Part shown: in pieces, positions 36,253-45,359 of the stretch
Numbering within the stretch: the first letter of the stretch is position 1
Layout of the letters: each line of letters begins with the position of its first letter
NCBI RefSeq assembly: GCF_030381805.1
Contig: NZ_JAUDRH010000003.1
Span: 310,001 to 374,000, forward strand
Source of the DNA: Chlorogloeopsis sp. ULAP01
GTDB taxonomy: Bacteria > Cyanobacteriota > Cyanobacteriia > Cyanobacteriales > Nostocaceae
Reading direction: 5' to 3'
DNA: 64,000 nt
Made by a program: the position numbers and the translations under genes
The notes under the pieces: model-generated
What the model saw: the letters and a program-made list of their open reading frames with translations, nothing else
What the model was told of the DNA's origin: nothing
The model's database searches: none

Positions 36253-36756
36253 TTTTCTATTCCTTAGACTTAGATTACTCTACCAATTGTAGACAGCTTA
36301 TATCAAATCTTGATGCTGCCAACAACCACAATCCCACTGAGGTAGCATTCAGAAATAGAGCATAACTAAATATCTGTCTAGAAAATAAAGCAGAAGGCAG
36401 AGGAGGCAGTGCGCCCTTGGAGGCTCCCCGGAGGCGGAGCAGGAGTTGCTCCGCTCCGTTGTAGCACCTGCCGTGGCATTAGCCGCTTTACGTCTACTTA
36501 CGCTTATTTGCTGTCGCGCAAGTAGGAATAAAGATTTTCATACTTTGTTATGTGATGAAATCAATGAAAGTCTTGCACCATTCTCAACAACAGCCAGAAT
36601 TTGGTAACGAAGGTACGAAAGTGGTGGGCTGCTGCCTTTGGGCTGTTAGAGGGGAGATTGACTCTTACAAGGAAGACAGCTTGAAACAAATGATCTCAAT
36701 TTTGAATTGCAATTTGGGAAATATATAAGCAAGAACAGTACAAAAATCAAAAAGAC
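36253..36756. other. Intergenic with repeat
   Basis: The palindrome copy at 36410-36466 occupies the middle. From 36540 the sequence is the leader of the response-regulator kinase. No gene is supported. Confidence 0.45.
36410..36466. repeat. Palindromic repeat, copy with GGAGT core
   Basis: Second copy of the repeat at 24170. Here the core between GGAGCA and TGCTCC reads GGAGT, the reverse complement of the ACTCC in the other copy. The flanking 25 bases on each side agree except at two positions. Confidence 0.85.
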
Positions 36757-38079
36757 ATGAGTTCAGCCATTAAAGAAGTAGAAAAAAATTCTTATGAGAC
36801 TATTTTAGTCATTGATGATAGTCCCACCAATATAGAAGTTTTATATACGACTTTGACTAATGCAGGCTATAAAGTTTTGGCTGAGAGAAACGGCATCAAC
36901 GGAATTGAAAACGTAAAAAATAATCCACCAGACTTGATTTTATTAGATGTGATGATGCCAAAATTAGATGGTTTTGAAACTTGTCGCCTTCTACAAACAG
37001 ATTTATCAACCAGAGATATTCCAATTATTTTTATTACATCACTTTCAGAAATAGAAGAAAAAATCAAAGGTTTAACGCTAGGTGCTGTTGATTATATTCT
37101 TAAACCCTTTCAGCAAGAAGAAGTATTAGCCAGAGTTAAATTACATTTAAAAATGCGAAGATTGAATTTAGAGTTAGATGAACAAAAGCAGCAACTAGAA
37201 AAAAGAGTACAAGAAAGAACTGCTGAACTTTCTCTAGCTTTAGAGCAACTTAAAAAAACTCAGTTACAACTAGTTCAAAGTGAAAAAATTTCCTCCTTAG
37301 GGCAGGTGGTTACTGGTATTGCTCATGAAGTCAACAATCCTATTGGACTGATTTCCACTAATTTGTATCATGCTAGCAACTATGTTGAAGAACTTGTTAA
37401 ATTAATTTATCTTTATCAAAAAAAATTCCCCTACCCAGGAAGCGATATTGAAGAAAAAATAGAGATAATGGATCTAGTTCATATCTTAGAAGATTTACCG
37501 AAGCTAATTTCTTCAATGAAGGTAGGAACGGATAGTATCCGTAGCACGATGCAATCTCTACAAAACTTTTCACGAGCGGATGGAGAGCGAAAAAAAGTTG
37601 TTGATATTCATGAAGGATTAGAAGTAACTCTGATGATTTTACAGCATCGCTTGAAAGCAAAGCCTAAACGCCCTGCCATTCAAGTTATCAAAGAATATGG
37701 TAATTTACCAAAAGTAGAATGTTATCCAGGACAACTAAATCAAGTATTTATGAATCTACTTATAAATGCGATCGAGTCTTTGGATGAATCGATATGTGTA
37801 GAAGACAACACAAAAAGTATTTATCCTGAGATTCGTATAACTACTACTATAGATAAACAGCAAGTGACAATTAAGATTGCAAATAATGGTTTAGGGATGA
37901 AAGATTTAGTACCGAGTCAAATATTTCAACCTTTTTTCTCTCTTCAACCTCAGGAAGCAGGAAATGGATTAGGACTTTCAATTAGTTATCAAATTATTAC
38001 TGAGAATCATGGTGGAAAATTGCAGTATATTTCCTTGCCAGAAGGTACAGAATTTTTAATTCAAATTCCACCGACTTAA
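36757..38079 (+). CDS. Response regulator-histidine kinase hybrid (REC-coiled coil-HisKA-HATPase)
   Basis: Protein of 440 residues with an N-terminal receiver (VIDDSPTNIEVLYTTL; phospho-acceptor aspartate near residue 63 in LILLDVMMPKLDGFETC; lysine in LKPFQQEE). A coiled coil at about 130-170 (LELDEQKQQLEKRVQERTAE) joins it to a HisKA with the histidine in GIAHEVNNPIG near residue 190. The HATPase has MNLLINAIESLDE, NNGLGM and NGLGLSISYQI. This order, receiver before kinase, is frequent in Nostocales and usually means that the kinase is controlled by phosphate from another kinase. The giant kinase operon at 53.6 kb has a similar receiver. The ATG at 36757 is the start. Confidence 0.92.
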   Translation: MSSAIKEVEKNSYETILVIDDSPTNIEVLYTTLTNAGYKVLAERNGINGIENVKNNPPDLILLDVMMPKLDGFETCRLLQTDLSTRDIPIIFITSLSEIEEKIKGLTLGAVDYILKPFQQEEVLARVKLHLKMRRLNLELDEQKQQLEKRVQERTAELSLALEQLKKTQLQLVQSEKISSLGQVVTGIAHEVNNPIGLISTNLYHASNYVEELVKLIYLYQKKFPYPGSDIEEKIEIMDLVHILEDLPKLISSMKVGTDSIRSTMQSLQNFSRADGERKKVVDIHEGLEVTLMILQHRLKAKPKRPAIQVIKEYGNLPKVECYPGQLNQVFMNLLINAIESLDESICVEDNTKSIYPEIRITTTIDKQQVTIKIANNGLGMKDLVPSQIFQPFFSLQPQEAGNGLGLSISYQIITENHGGKLQYISLPEGTEFLIQIPPT

Positions 38080-38131
38080 AATTATCATTTAGGCTTTGGT
38101 ATTAAAAAATCAGAACAAATAAATAAAAACT

Positions 38132-39112
38132 CTATTTCATACTTAGATAAACAGAAATAGCCGTATCAGGATAATCGCTGAATACACCATCAATTCCTAA
38201 ATTAAAAAACAGTTCATACTCTCCTTGAGGGTTTCCTTGTAAATCCTGTGGCAAAAAGCAATCTTCGTTACGGAAAGTCCAGGCATGAATTAGCAAATTA
38301 GCTGCATGAGCATCACTGACTAAAGATGTTGGTGATAACAATTTACCGTTATCATCTCTAGGCACAAGTAAGTTTTTATGAATACCAATAGCTTGAGCAT
38401 AACTTGAAATTTTCTTTAATTCTTCTATTTTTACCAAATCTATGTAGGTTTGAGTATCGCTGTTCACTATAAAATCATAAGGTTTAGCATTAAGATTAAG
38501 CAGTTGTACTAGTGGTAAATCAGTTTTTGTAGACAAGTATTTAAGATTAGTCACTTCAAAAGACTGAATAAAAATAGGTGCATTATTTCCCTCATAACCA
38601 TTAGCTTGCAAAGTTTCGATTAGAATATCTTCTAGCGACAAGCCAATCAATTGAAAGTAAGTTGGGTGCTTAGTTTCTGGATAAATTCCAATGATGCGTC
38701 CTGTTTCTATACTTTTACGCTTTACTAAATCAATAACTTCCTGCAAGGTAGGAATTTCTAAAATTCCATCAAACTTTGTATTTTGAGGACGCAATTGGGG
38801 AATTCGTTCTTTAGCTCTTATTGTTTTAATTTCTGCTAGAGTAAAATCTTCAGTAAACCAGCCTATTTTGGCTTCCCCATCGATAATCTTGAGAGCTTTA
38901 CGACTTAAAAATTCTGGGCGAACAGCAACATCTGTTGTTTCAGAAATTTCATTTTCATGACGAGCAATTAAAATACCATCCTTGGTGATAACTAAGTCTG
39001 GTTCAATGAAATCAGCACCCATCTCAATCGCTAATTCATAAGCAGCTAGTGTATGTTCTGGGCGGTAACCGCTTGCGCCTCGATGTGCAATTACAATTGG
39101 TTTTTTTTGCAT
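38132..39112 (-). CDS. Glycerophosphodiester phosphodiesterase
   Basis: GlpQ/UgpQ-type enzyme of about 326 residues that hydrolyses glycerophosphodiesters to glycerol 3-phosphate and an alcohol. The active site is complete: IAHRGASGYRPEHTLAAYEL (histidine and arginine, residues 8-10), then FIEPDLVITKDGILIARHE (glutamate, aspartate and second histidine, about 36-55). The GDPD barrel insert runs about 60-115. There is no signal peptide, so it is cytosolic as read; GlpQ proteins are usually periplasmic. The ATG at 39112 gives a start directly in front of the motif; GTG at 39127 would add five residues. It stops shortly after the receiver hybrid ends, facing it. Confidence 0.9.
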   Translation of the reverse strand: MQKKPIVIAHRGASGYRPEHTLAAYELAIEMGADFIEPDLVITKDGILIARHENEISETTDVAVRPEFLSRKALKIIDGEAKIGWFTEDFTLAEIKTIRAKERIPQLRPQNTKFDGILEIPTLQEVIDLVKRKSIETGRIIGIYPETKHPTYFQLIGLSLEDILIETLQANGYEGNNAPIFIQSFEVTNLKYLSTKTDLPLVQLLNLNAKPYDFIVNSDTQTYIDLVKIEELKKISSYAQAIGIHKNLLVPRDDNGKLLSPTSLVSDAHAANLLIHAWTFRNEDCFLPQDLQGNPQGEYELFFNLGIDGVFSDYPDTAISVYLSMK

Positions 39113-39162
39113 CAAAGTTATAGGCACAATTTCACTATTATTTTGCTTTTTAATTTCTTATT

Positions 39163-39837
39163 CTAATAGGCATTTTCTGGTTGCTTGAGGTGAATGCTGG
39201 GTTCCGGTAATGGAGGGCGCAGGCAAAGATAGATTAAAGGGCCAAATAATGGTAAAAACGCTATAGCCCAGAATATTTGGGGGTTATTCAAGCCGCGCCG
39301 TGCCATATCATCACCCAAAACAGTTGGGAATAACAGGCAGAACAAGCAAAATGCCAAACTCATGCCATGAATGAAGCGATCGCCCAAAAACTGCTGCCAG
39401 TAACCTGCCCAATCGCCAAACATCATAGCATAGGCAAATAAGCCAATAGTGGTTAAACTTTGGATTACACCGAAAAAGCGAGAATCTAACAACTGTAAAA
39501 AAGCATCTTTTTGTCCAGAAAATTCTTGATTTGGTTCGCGAGATGCCAAGTAAGGCAGCAAACCAATTACTCCTGCTCCTACTGTTGCTAAAGCAAAAGG
39601 CCAAAAAGGAGTCTTTTGCATCCTACCATCAAAAAACAGAAGGGCGCTATAAATAAATAGCCAAATACCAATCAGAGAAAATAACGATAGAATGACAGGA
39701 TTTACTTCTGTCCAATTCAGGGTGAAGATATTTTTTAGTAGTATAACTGTGGCTTCTAAATGAAAAGGTGGAGCTAGCCACAAAATATAAGCAATAAATC
39801 CAGCCCACAACGACCAAAGTGTTATTCTTCTAGTCAT
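39163..39837 (-). CDS. Multi-pass membrane protein, paralogue of the neighbour
   Basis: Protein of 224 residues with about six hydrophobic segments. It shares a long series of motifs with the gene 24 bases upstream: NPVILSLFSLIGIWLFIYSA, LPYLASREPN, SGQKDAFLQLLDSRFFGV, DRFIHGMSLAFCLF, and LFGPLIYLCLRPPLPE. The conserved EPNxxFSGQK and RFIHxMSLxF motifs lie in loops. I know of related proteins in cyanobacteria and plastids but no function. The ATG is at 39837. The paralogue pair probably arose by tandem duplication and probably shares a transcript. Confidence 0.8.
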   Translation of the reverse strand: MTRRITLWSLWAGFIAYILWLAPPFHLEATVILLKNIFTLNWTEVNPVILSLFSLIGIWLFIYSALLFFDGRMQKTPFWPFALATVGAGVIGLLPYLASREPNQEFSGQKDAFLQLLDSRFFGVIQSLTTIGLFAYAMMFGDWAGYWQQFLGDRFIHGMSLAFCLFCLLFPTVLGDDMARRGLNNPQIFWAIAFLPLFGPLIYLCLRPPLPEPSIHLKQPENAY

Positions 39838-39861
39838 AATTCTGAGTTTATACAGTGGGTT

Positions 39862-40521
39862 CTAACTGGGTAATAGCTCTGAACTCGCTTCTGGTAAAGG
39901 TGGACGTATACACAGATACATCAACGGGCTAAATAGTGGAATGAGCGCTACCAACCAAAATATTTGAGGATTTTTCAATCCACGACGCACCATATCATCT
40001 CCCAATAATGCGGGAAATAAAGCGCAAAGTAGACAAAAATCCAAGCTCATCACATGAATGAAGCGGCTGGTTTGCCACTGCTGTACAAAATTATTCCAAT
40101 CTCCTTGCCCTAATCCATAGCCAACTAAAATAGCCGCGCCTATAGTCAGAACCACACCAGTCCAGCGAGAATCTAGTAGCTTTAAAAAAGTATTCTTTTG
40201 GCCAGAAAACTGTGTATTTGGTTCCCGTAGAGCTAAGTACGGTAGCAGGGCAAAGGCTCCGACTGCAAAAGAGAGAACAGCGAAAGGCCAAGCGGGAATT
40301 TTTTGTCCTTTCCCATCTATAAAAATGACTGCACTGTAAATTAAAGGCCAAACGCCCATAATGTTGAACAGTGAGATAACAAGCGGATTAATGCCTTGCC
40401 ATCGCCCTGTGGAAAGATTTTTAATCAACTCGAATGTGTCAGGTTGATTGGGAGGGGCAAACACAAAGGCATAGATAATCAATCCTAGCCAGATTAACCA
40501 AAATACAGTTTTTTGTTGCAT
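39862..40521 (-). CDS. Multi-pass membrane protein, paralogue of the neighbour
   Basis: Protein of 219 residues with about six membrane segments, closely related to the product of 39163-39837: NPLVISLFNIMGVWPLIYSA, LPYLALREPN, SGQKNTFLKLLDSRWTGVV, and RFIHVMSLDFCLLCALFPAL. Length, motif spacing and topology agree, so tandem duplication is the simple reading. Function is unknown. The start is ATG 40521. The upstream gap 40522-40717 holds a palindromic repeat near 40600. Confidence 0.8.
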   Translation of the reverse strand: MQQKTVFWLIWLGLIIYAFVFAPPNQPDTFELIKNLSTGRWQGINPLVISLFNIMGVWPLIYSAVIFIDGKGQKIPAWPFAVLSFAVGAFALLPYLALREPNTQFSGQKNTFLKLLDSRWTGVVLTIGAAILVGYGLGQGDWNNFVQQWQTSRFIHVMSLDFCLLCALFPALLGDDMVRRGLKNPQIFWLVALIPLFSPLMYLCIRPPLPEASSELLPS

Positions 40522-40717
40522 GAAGATTTATTTTACTGAAGCTGGCAAAATAAATAATTCATACTAAAGTTATAATTGACGAGTTCCCCTGGCATAAAGA
40601 AGCGCAGTACGTTGGACGGCTTCCTGGAGGATATTACGAATTGGTATAATATAGTCTCTAAAATTTAGTCAAAGCTCGATCATCAAAGGCAATAGTACGG
40701 AGTTTAGGGATACAAGA

Positions 40718-41797
40718 TTATTGGCTCAACGCTTCCGATAGGTAATCAGCAGCTGCGGCTACGACTGCGATCGCTCCTTCATAATCTAAGCGTGTTGGCC
40801 CCAAAACGCCTACACTACCTACAGGCACTGAACCACGACGATAGGTAGAAGAAATTAAGCTACAAGTACGTATGGGTTCGAGAGGATTTTCTGAACCAAT
40901 CCGAACTGTCACTCGTGATTTACCAACTTCCTCTACCTCTGGCTCGTCAACTATTAATTGCCACAATTGTTCTTGTTCTTCTTCTAATAGCTGGATAATT
41001 GCTTGCACTTGTTGGAGGTGCGAAAATTCTGGCTGCCGCAGCACTTCTGAGACACCGCGAACCATTATTTGTGTGGTATTTGGTGTTAAACTCCGACGAC
41101 TAAATTCTGCTAGTGACTCTTTTAAGTATTCGCCGTAGTGCTGAAACTCCCGATCCAACTGACTCCAGTCTAAGTTAGCTAATTCTAGGAGACTACGCCC
41201 CCGCAAATGATTATTTAGAAAGTTGGAAACAATTTGCAACTCCCGATCTATTACCTCCAGATCGAGTTGTCTTTCTTGTCGTTTTGGTGGCAAATCCATT
41301 AATGCCGAATGGGTTTCGTAACTATCCGTTACCACAATCAACATTACCTTGCCCGATTCAATTTGCACCAATTGTAGATGTCGCAGTTGGGCGCTTACAT
41401 TCTGCGGCATGGTAATCAAGCTAATGCAACCACTCAAGGTTGCTAAGATTTGAGCTGCTCCTTGCAATAAAGCTTCCAAACTCCAATCTTCCCACTTGAG
41501 GCGATGTTGCAGTGCATCTTCTACCTGCCGCGCTAAAGTATCAGAAGGTGTAATCAGCTTGTCAACGTAAATGCGATAGCCAGAGTCGGAAGGTACTCTG
41601 CCCGCAGAAGTGTGGGGCTGATAAAGTAGTCCAACTTTTTCTAACATACCCATCACGTTGCGAATCGTTGCTGAACTAACACCCAAGTTATATTCCTCAA
41701 CTAAAGCTTTGGAACCAACAGGTTCTGCCGTGGCGATATAATGACGTACTGTTGCCCAGAGTATGTGTTGTTGTCGATTTGTTAGCTGGACTTGCAT
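40718..41797 (-). CDS. hrcA: Heat-inducible transcription repressor HrcA
   Basis: HrcA of 359 residues, the family length. The N-terminal winged helix is clear: LTNRQQHILWATVRHYIATA, then SSATIRNVMGMLEKVGLLYQ and PHTSAGRVPSDSGYRIYVD. The rest is the GAF-like and dimerisation part, with LRPLQLVQIESGK-like strand read as LRHLQLVQIESGK and a C-terminal IVVAAAADYLSEAL-type end. HrcA binds CIRCE sites before groESL and other heat-shock genes; none of those genes is here. The neighbour on the left of the strand is a rhodanese gene, as in other cyanobacteria. The ATG at 41797 is the start. Confidence 0.95.
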   Translation of the reverse strand: MQVQLTNRQQHILWATVRHYIATAEPVGSKALVEEYNLGVSSATIRNVMGMLEKVGLLYQPHTSAGRVPSDSGYRIYVDKLITPSDTLARQVEDALQHRLKWEDWSLEALLQGAAQILATLSGCISLITMPQNVSAQLRHLQLVQIESGKVMLIVVTDSYETHSALMDLPPKRQERQLDLEVIDRELQIVSNFLNNHLRGRSLLELANLDWSQLDREFQHYGEYLKESLAEFSRRSLTPNTTQIMVRGVSEVLRQPEFSHLQQVQAIIQLLEEEQEQLWQLIVDEPEVEEVGKSRVTVRIGSENPLEPIRTCSLISSTYRRGSVPVGSVGVLGPTRLDYEGAIAVVAAAADYLSEALSQ

Positions 41798-42191
41798 GGC
41801 GAGTATTTATCGAAGCTAAATTTAAATCAATTTTTGAAAAATGAAAAATTTATCAGATGTTGCAATAACCATTAATAATTAGTTAAGCAAGATATCAAAT
41901 TCAGAAGGTATCTTGGAATACGTAAAAACAAAGTTACTGTTTTACCTCTAGCAAAAAATGTTCTCCAAATTAAGAAGTTACAGTATTTGCAATTTACGTA
42001 TGTTTATATGAGAGCGCGGATTTGACAGGGTTTTAGTGATTAGTTTGCCGGATTCTCGCAAAAGTAGATTCAACAGCGAATCGACTAAATATTTACAAAC
42101 CAGATGCTGCTAAGTATTTCCGCTTAGAATCTAGAATTAATATTGTCTTAAGTCCAGAATAGCAAAATAAAGCTGGTTTCGTCATTACCGA
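41798..42191. other. Intergenic between hrcA and rhodanese gene
   Basis: About 390 bases. A plus-strand stretch near 42078-42165 gives NIYKPDAAKYFRLESRIN and IVLSPE before a stop, which might be a fragment of an old gene, but it is too short to name. No terminator with a good T run was seen. Confidence 0.4.
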
Positions 42192-42551
42192 TTAATACTG
42201 AGGAATAGAAGGATCGACTAAGTTTGAATATGCATCAATACCACCAGCAATATTTTTAACATTTGTAAAACCTTGAGCAATAAGCCACTGACACATCTGA
42301 GCAGAACGAATGCCGTGATGACAGAGTACAAAAGTTTCAGCGTGAGGATCGAAACGGGTTTGGACTTGATCTGCCCAGTCAGCAAATTGACTGAGAGGAA
42401 GATTGACAAAGCCCTCAAGAGAAGCGATCGCTACTTCTTGTGGTTCGCGCACGTCTACTAACTGAAGGCTCGCCTCGCCTGCTAATAAACGTTGAGCAAG
42501 TTCTTCTACACTAATTTGGGTAATGGGTTGACCAAAAGATTTACCTGTCAT
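42192..42551 (-). CDS. Rhodanese-like sulfurtransferase
   Basis: Single rhodanese domain of 119 residues, with the fold motifs LQLVDVREPQEVAIASL (about 30) and the active-site loop VLCHHGIRSA (cysteine near residue 77). A terminal GFTNVKNIAGGIDAYS follows. Such proteins transfer sulfane sulfur to acceptors including thiols; the small one-domain kind may act in sulfur relay or redox stress. Context next to hrcA is shared with other cyanobacteria but no functional link is known. The ATG at 42551 is the start. Confidence 0.92.
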   Translation of the reverse strand: MTGKSFGQPITQISVEELAQRLLAGEASLQLVDVREPQEVAIASLEGFVNLPLSQFADWADQVQTRFDPHAETFVLCHHGIRSAQMCQWLIAQGFTNVKNIAGGIDAYSNLVDPSIPQY

Positions 42552-42760
42552 GAAGCTTTTGTAAACAATCTTAGAGATTTCCTAGATATTATTTATGTTC
42601 GCAGAAAATCTTCACGTTGACATGAGCATATACATCAGTGCCATTGGGATAAATTTGCTCTATTTTCTAAAGTGACTAAAGATTTCGCATAAAAACTGCT
42701 TTTGGTGTAGAAGAAGGCGGTTTAATATTTTTGGGTGTAAGCACTACCCAGGTAGTTTAT

Positions 42761-44428
42761 GTGAAAAAAATTATGAAGCAAGGTTTATTATTTCGTTTTT
42801 TAGCAGCTAGTTTAACTATGCTGCTATCAATTGGTATGACTGGTTGTACCAACTCATTTGGTAACAATCCTCTTGGAGGTGGAACTACCACGCAGCCTGG
42901 AGCCACAATTTTTGTGTCTAAACAAGCGCCAGTAATGCTATCGATGCTAGTAAATCCAGATAAATTACAGTCTTTTGAACGTAATGGAGAAATTTCCAAG
43001 CTTAAAAGCAGCTTACTCGCCAATACTGGTATAGATTACAAACAAGATATTCAGCCTTGGTTAGGGAATGAAATTACTTTGGCTGTTACTACCCCAGACA
43101 TTGATCGCGATCCAGAGAACGGACTCCAGCCAGGTTATTTGATGGCGCTAGCAACTAATAAACCAGAAAAAAGCCGTGAGTTTGTTGATCTGTTATTTTC
43201 CAAACGGGCAATAGCTGGGACAAGTTTAACAGTGGAACAATATGAAGGTGTGAAGCTGCTTGCTGATGAATCTCAGCCAGATAAGGTACTGGCTGGGGCA
43301 GCAGTAGGAGATCGCTTTGTCTTGTTTGCGAACGATCCCAAAGTGCTACGAGAGGCTATTAATAATGTTCAGGCTGCTGAGTTGAATTTGACAAATTCTC
43401 ACCAATATCAGCAGGCTATTAAACAACTGCCCAAAGGAGCGCTAGCAGTAGCTTTCTTGAATCTTCCTCTAATAGCACAATGGCAAGGGTTAAAACTGCC
43501 AGAAATAGCAACCTATGATAGCGAAGTCATTTCTCTGGTTTTGCCTAATAATAAGGAATTAGTTGCAGAAACTACTTTTTTGGGACAAGGAGAAACTTTA
43601 CCTCCACCACAGCCATTATCTAAAGCTAGTGGCGCATTACAGTATATTCCGGCTTCAGCAGGGTTAGCAATTGCCGGAGAGAATTTGAGTAGTTTGGATA
43701 ATAGCAACTTAGCCCAACTCTGGCAACAAGTGGCAACTGCCATATCTGGATCAGGAAAAGAAAGTTTATCTCGATTGGTACAACCCCTCAACGATGCACA
43801 AAAACGCTGGAATATCAACTTAAAAGAAGATATTTTTAGCTGGGTACAAGGAGAATATGCGATTGGATTATTACCCCGCCCAGAACAAACAAATTCCGAC
43901 TGGATTTTTGTGGCAGAAAAAACCGAGGCTGCACCCGCAGGTATTTCCCATCTGGATGCGATCGCTTCCTCAAATGGGCTATCACTGAATACTTTTGACT
44001 TAGACAAGCAAAAAATTTCGGCGTGGACGCAACTCAAAGCTGCGAAAGTTGGTGATGCTCAAGACAAAAGCAAATACACTGTTGAGACAAAAGTTTACGG
44101 AATCCATACAACTCAGGGTAATTACGAAATTTTTGCTTCTAACCTAGAGACAATCGATGAAGTCCTCAATGCCAAAAACAATTCTTTAATTAAAAATCGG
44201 ACTTTTCAAAATAGTATCGCTGCCATTCCCCAACCAACTCAAGGCTACATCTATCTCGACTGGACAAAAAGCCGAGAAATATTAGAAAGTCAACTGCCAA
44301 TTCTTAAAATCTTGGAAATAGTAGGAAAGCCGTTTTTCCAAAACTTGCGATCGCTCACGGTAAGTAGTTACGGTGACAATACGGAATTGTTCAAAGGCGG
44401 TGTGTTTTTACAGTTTGACCGATTGTGA
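42761..44428 (+). CDS. DUF3352-family lipoprotein
   Basis: Protein of about 555 residues of the cyanobacterial DUF3352 family. It begins with a lipoprotein signal (FRFLAASLTMLLSIGMTGC, lipobox GMTGC near residue 28), so it should be anchored to a membrane on the outer face. The body has repeated two-layer segments: FVSKQAPVMLSMLVNPDKL, WLGNEITLAVTTPD, then a second copy-like LPASAGLAIAGENLSSL read as IPASAGLAIAGENLSSL and FSWVQGEYAIGLLPR. Its function is unknown. The GTG at 42761 has an AGG eight bases ahead; the ATG at 42773 is also possible. A strong terminator follows. Confidence 0.85.
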   Translation: MKKIMKQGLLFRFLAASLTMLLSIGMTGCTNSFGNNPLGGGTTTQPGATIFVSKQAPVMLSMLVNPDKLQSFERNGEISKLKSSLLANTGIDYKQDIQPWLGNEITLAVTTPDIDRDPENGLQPGYLMALATNKPEKSREFVDLLFSKRAIAGTSLTVEQYEGVKLLADESQPDKVLAGAAVGDRFVLFANDPKVLREAINNVQAAELNLTNSHQYQQAIKQLPKGALAVAFLNLPLIAQWQGLKLPEIATYDSEVISLVLPNNKELVAETTFLGQGETLPPPQPLSKASGALQYIPASAGLAIAGENLSSLDNSNLAQLWQQVATAISGSGKESLSRLVQPLNDAQKRWNINLKEDIFSWVQGEYAIGLLPRPEQTNSDWIFVAEKTEAAPAGISHLDAIASSNGLSLNTFDLDKQKISAWTQLKAAKVGDAQDKSKYTVETKVYGIHTTQGNYEIFASNLETIDEVLNAKNNSLIKNRTFQNSIAAIPQPTQGYIYLDWTKSREILESQLPILKILEIVGKPFFQNLRSLTVSSYGDNTELFKGGVFLQFDRL

Positions 44429-44444
44429 GAATAAAAGTAACAAA

Positions 44445-44475
44445 AGAGGAGGAAATATAGTCTATTTTCTCCTCT
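44445..44475 (+). terminator. Terminator of the DUF3352 gene
   Basis: AGAGGAGGAAATA and TATTTTCTCCTCT pair over 13 bases with one mismatch and a 5-base loop. It lies 17 bases after the stop codon. There is no long T run after it, so it may act both ways or as an RNA-stabilising hairpin. Confidence 0.75.
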
Positions 44476-44607
44476 GCACTCTTGCTAACTTAAATAATCT
44501 GCAATTGTGGCACATCTCAATGTGTCACAGAATCAACAAAAATAGCAAATTTTTCTGATACTATATGTATATAAAATTACAATTAAAATTATTTATAAAA
44601 GATTGCT

Positions 44608-45099
44608 ATGACCAAACGTTGCCCCCGACTGCTTTTCGGTAGGGGCTTAATTTTATCTATATTGGCGACTGTTGTACCTATACCTGCAATAGCAAACACA
44701 GCTAATTTTGGTACGTTAACGTTGTTACCAGGTTTTGAGCAAACAAAAGGGACAATGACAGGCTATACAGGCGGCTCTTATTCTCTATCAGCTATTAGCA
44801 ACCGCGATCGCCATAAGAATGCCTGTATTGGTTTTGCCGATCCTACTCCAGACCACATCTTAGTTCTAAAAAAAAGCTTTTCTCATCTAAAAATACAAGT
44901 TAATAGTGGTGGCTACGATACCACCATACTTGTCCAGGGGCCAGATAAAAAAACAATTCGCTGCGGTGATGACACTGGCAAAAGTAAAGATGCCAGCATA
45001 GAAGATACTGACTGGAAAGCAGGAACCTATCATATTTGGGTGGCAACCTTTAATCCTGAACTCAAGCGAGACTATACGCTTTCTGTACAGGAAAAGTAG
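44608..45099 (+). CDS. Secreted protein with PPC-like beta-sandwich, function unknown
   Basis: Protein of 163 residues. A signal peptide (GLILSILATVVPIPAIANT, cleavage after IANT near residue 30) precedes a beta-rich domain. The pattern NACIGFADPTPDHILVLKK, KIQVNSGGYDTTILVQGPDK, and AGTYHIWVATFNPELKRDYT is like PPC-type pre-peptidase C-terminal sandwiches. Two cysteines (ACIGF and IRCGDD) may form a disulfide. The family is only inferred from fold pattern. The start is ATG 44608. Confidence 0.7.
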   Translation: MTKRCPRLLFGRGLILSILATVVPIPAIANTANFGTLTLLPGFEQTKGTMTGYTGGSYSLSAISNRDRHKNACIGFADPTPDHILVLKKSFSHLKIQVNSGGYDTTILVQGPDKKTIRCGDDTGKSKDASIEDTDWKAGTYHIWVATFNPELKRDYTLSVQEK

Positions 45100-45359
45100 T
45101 TAGTCATTGGTCATAGGTAGGGACGGATTTTAACAACGATCTCTCTAGAATAACAAAATATCTAAATAAACCCGCCCCTATATTTAGTTAATGGTTGTTT
45201 GTCTACTCCCTGTGTCCCCTTGTCTTTCCCTTCCCGCGTCCTCTTGAGTACGCAGTTCACCAAGAGCTACCAACTACTATTTATAACAATAGCTAGAGGT
45301 TGCACCGATAACGTTAAGATAGAGTGTAGCTTGTTTGGCACAACGAGGGTACAAGAAGC

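Noticed and set aside
42078..42167. Short coding-like stretch NIYKPDAAKYFRLESRIN
   Set aside because: Only about 30 residues, without enough signal to name a family; noted in the intergenic entry only.
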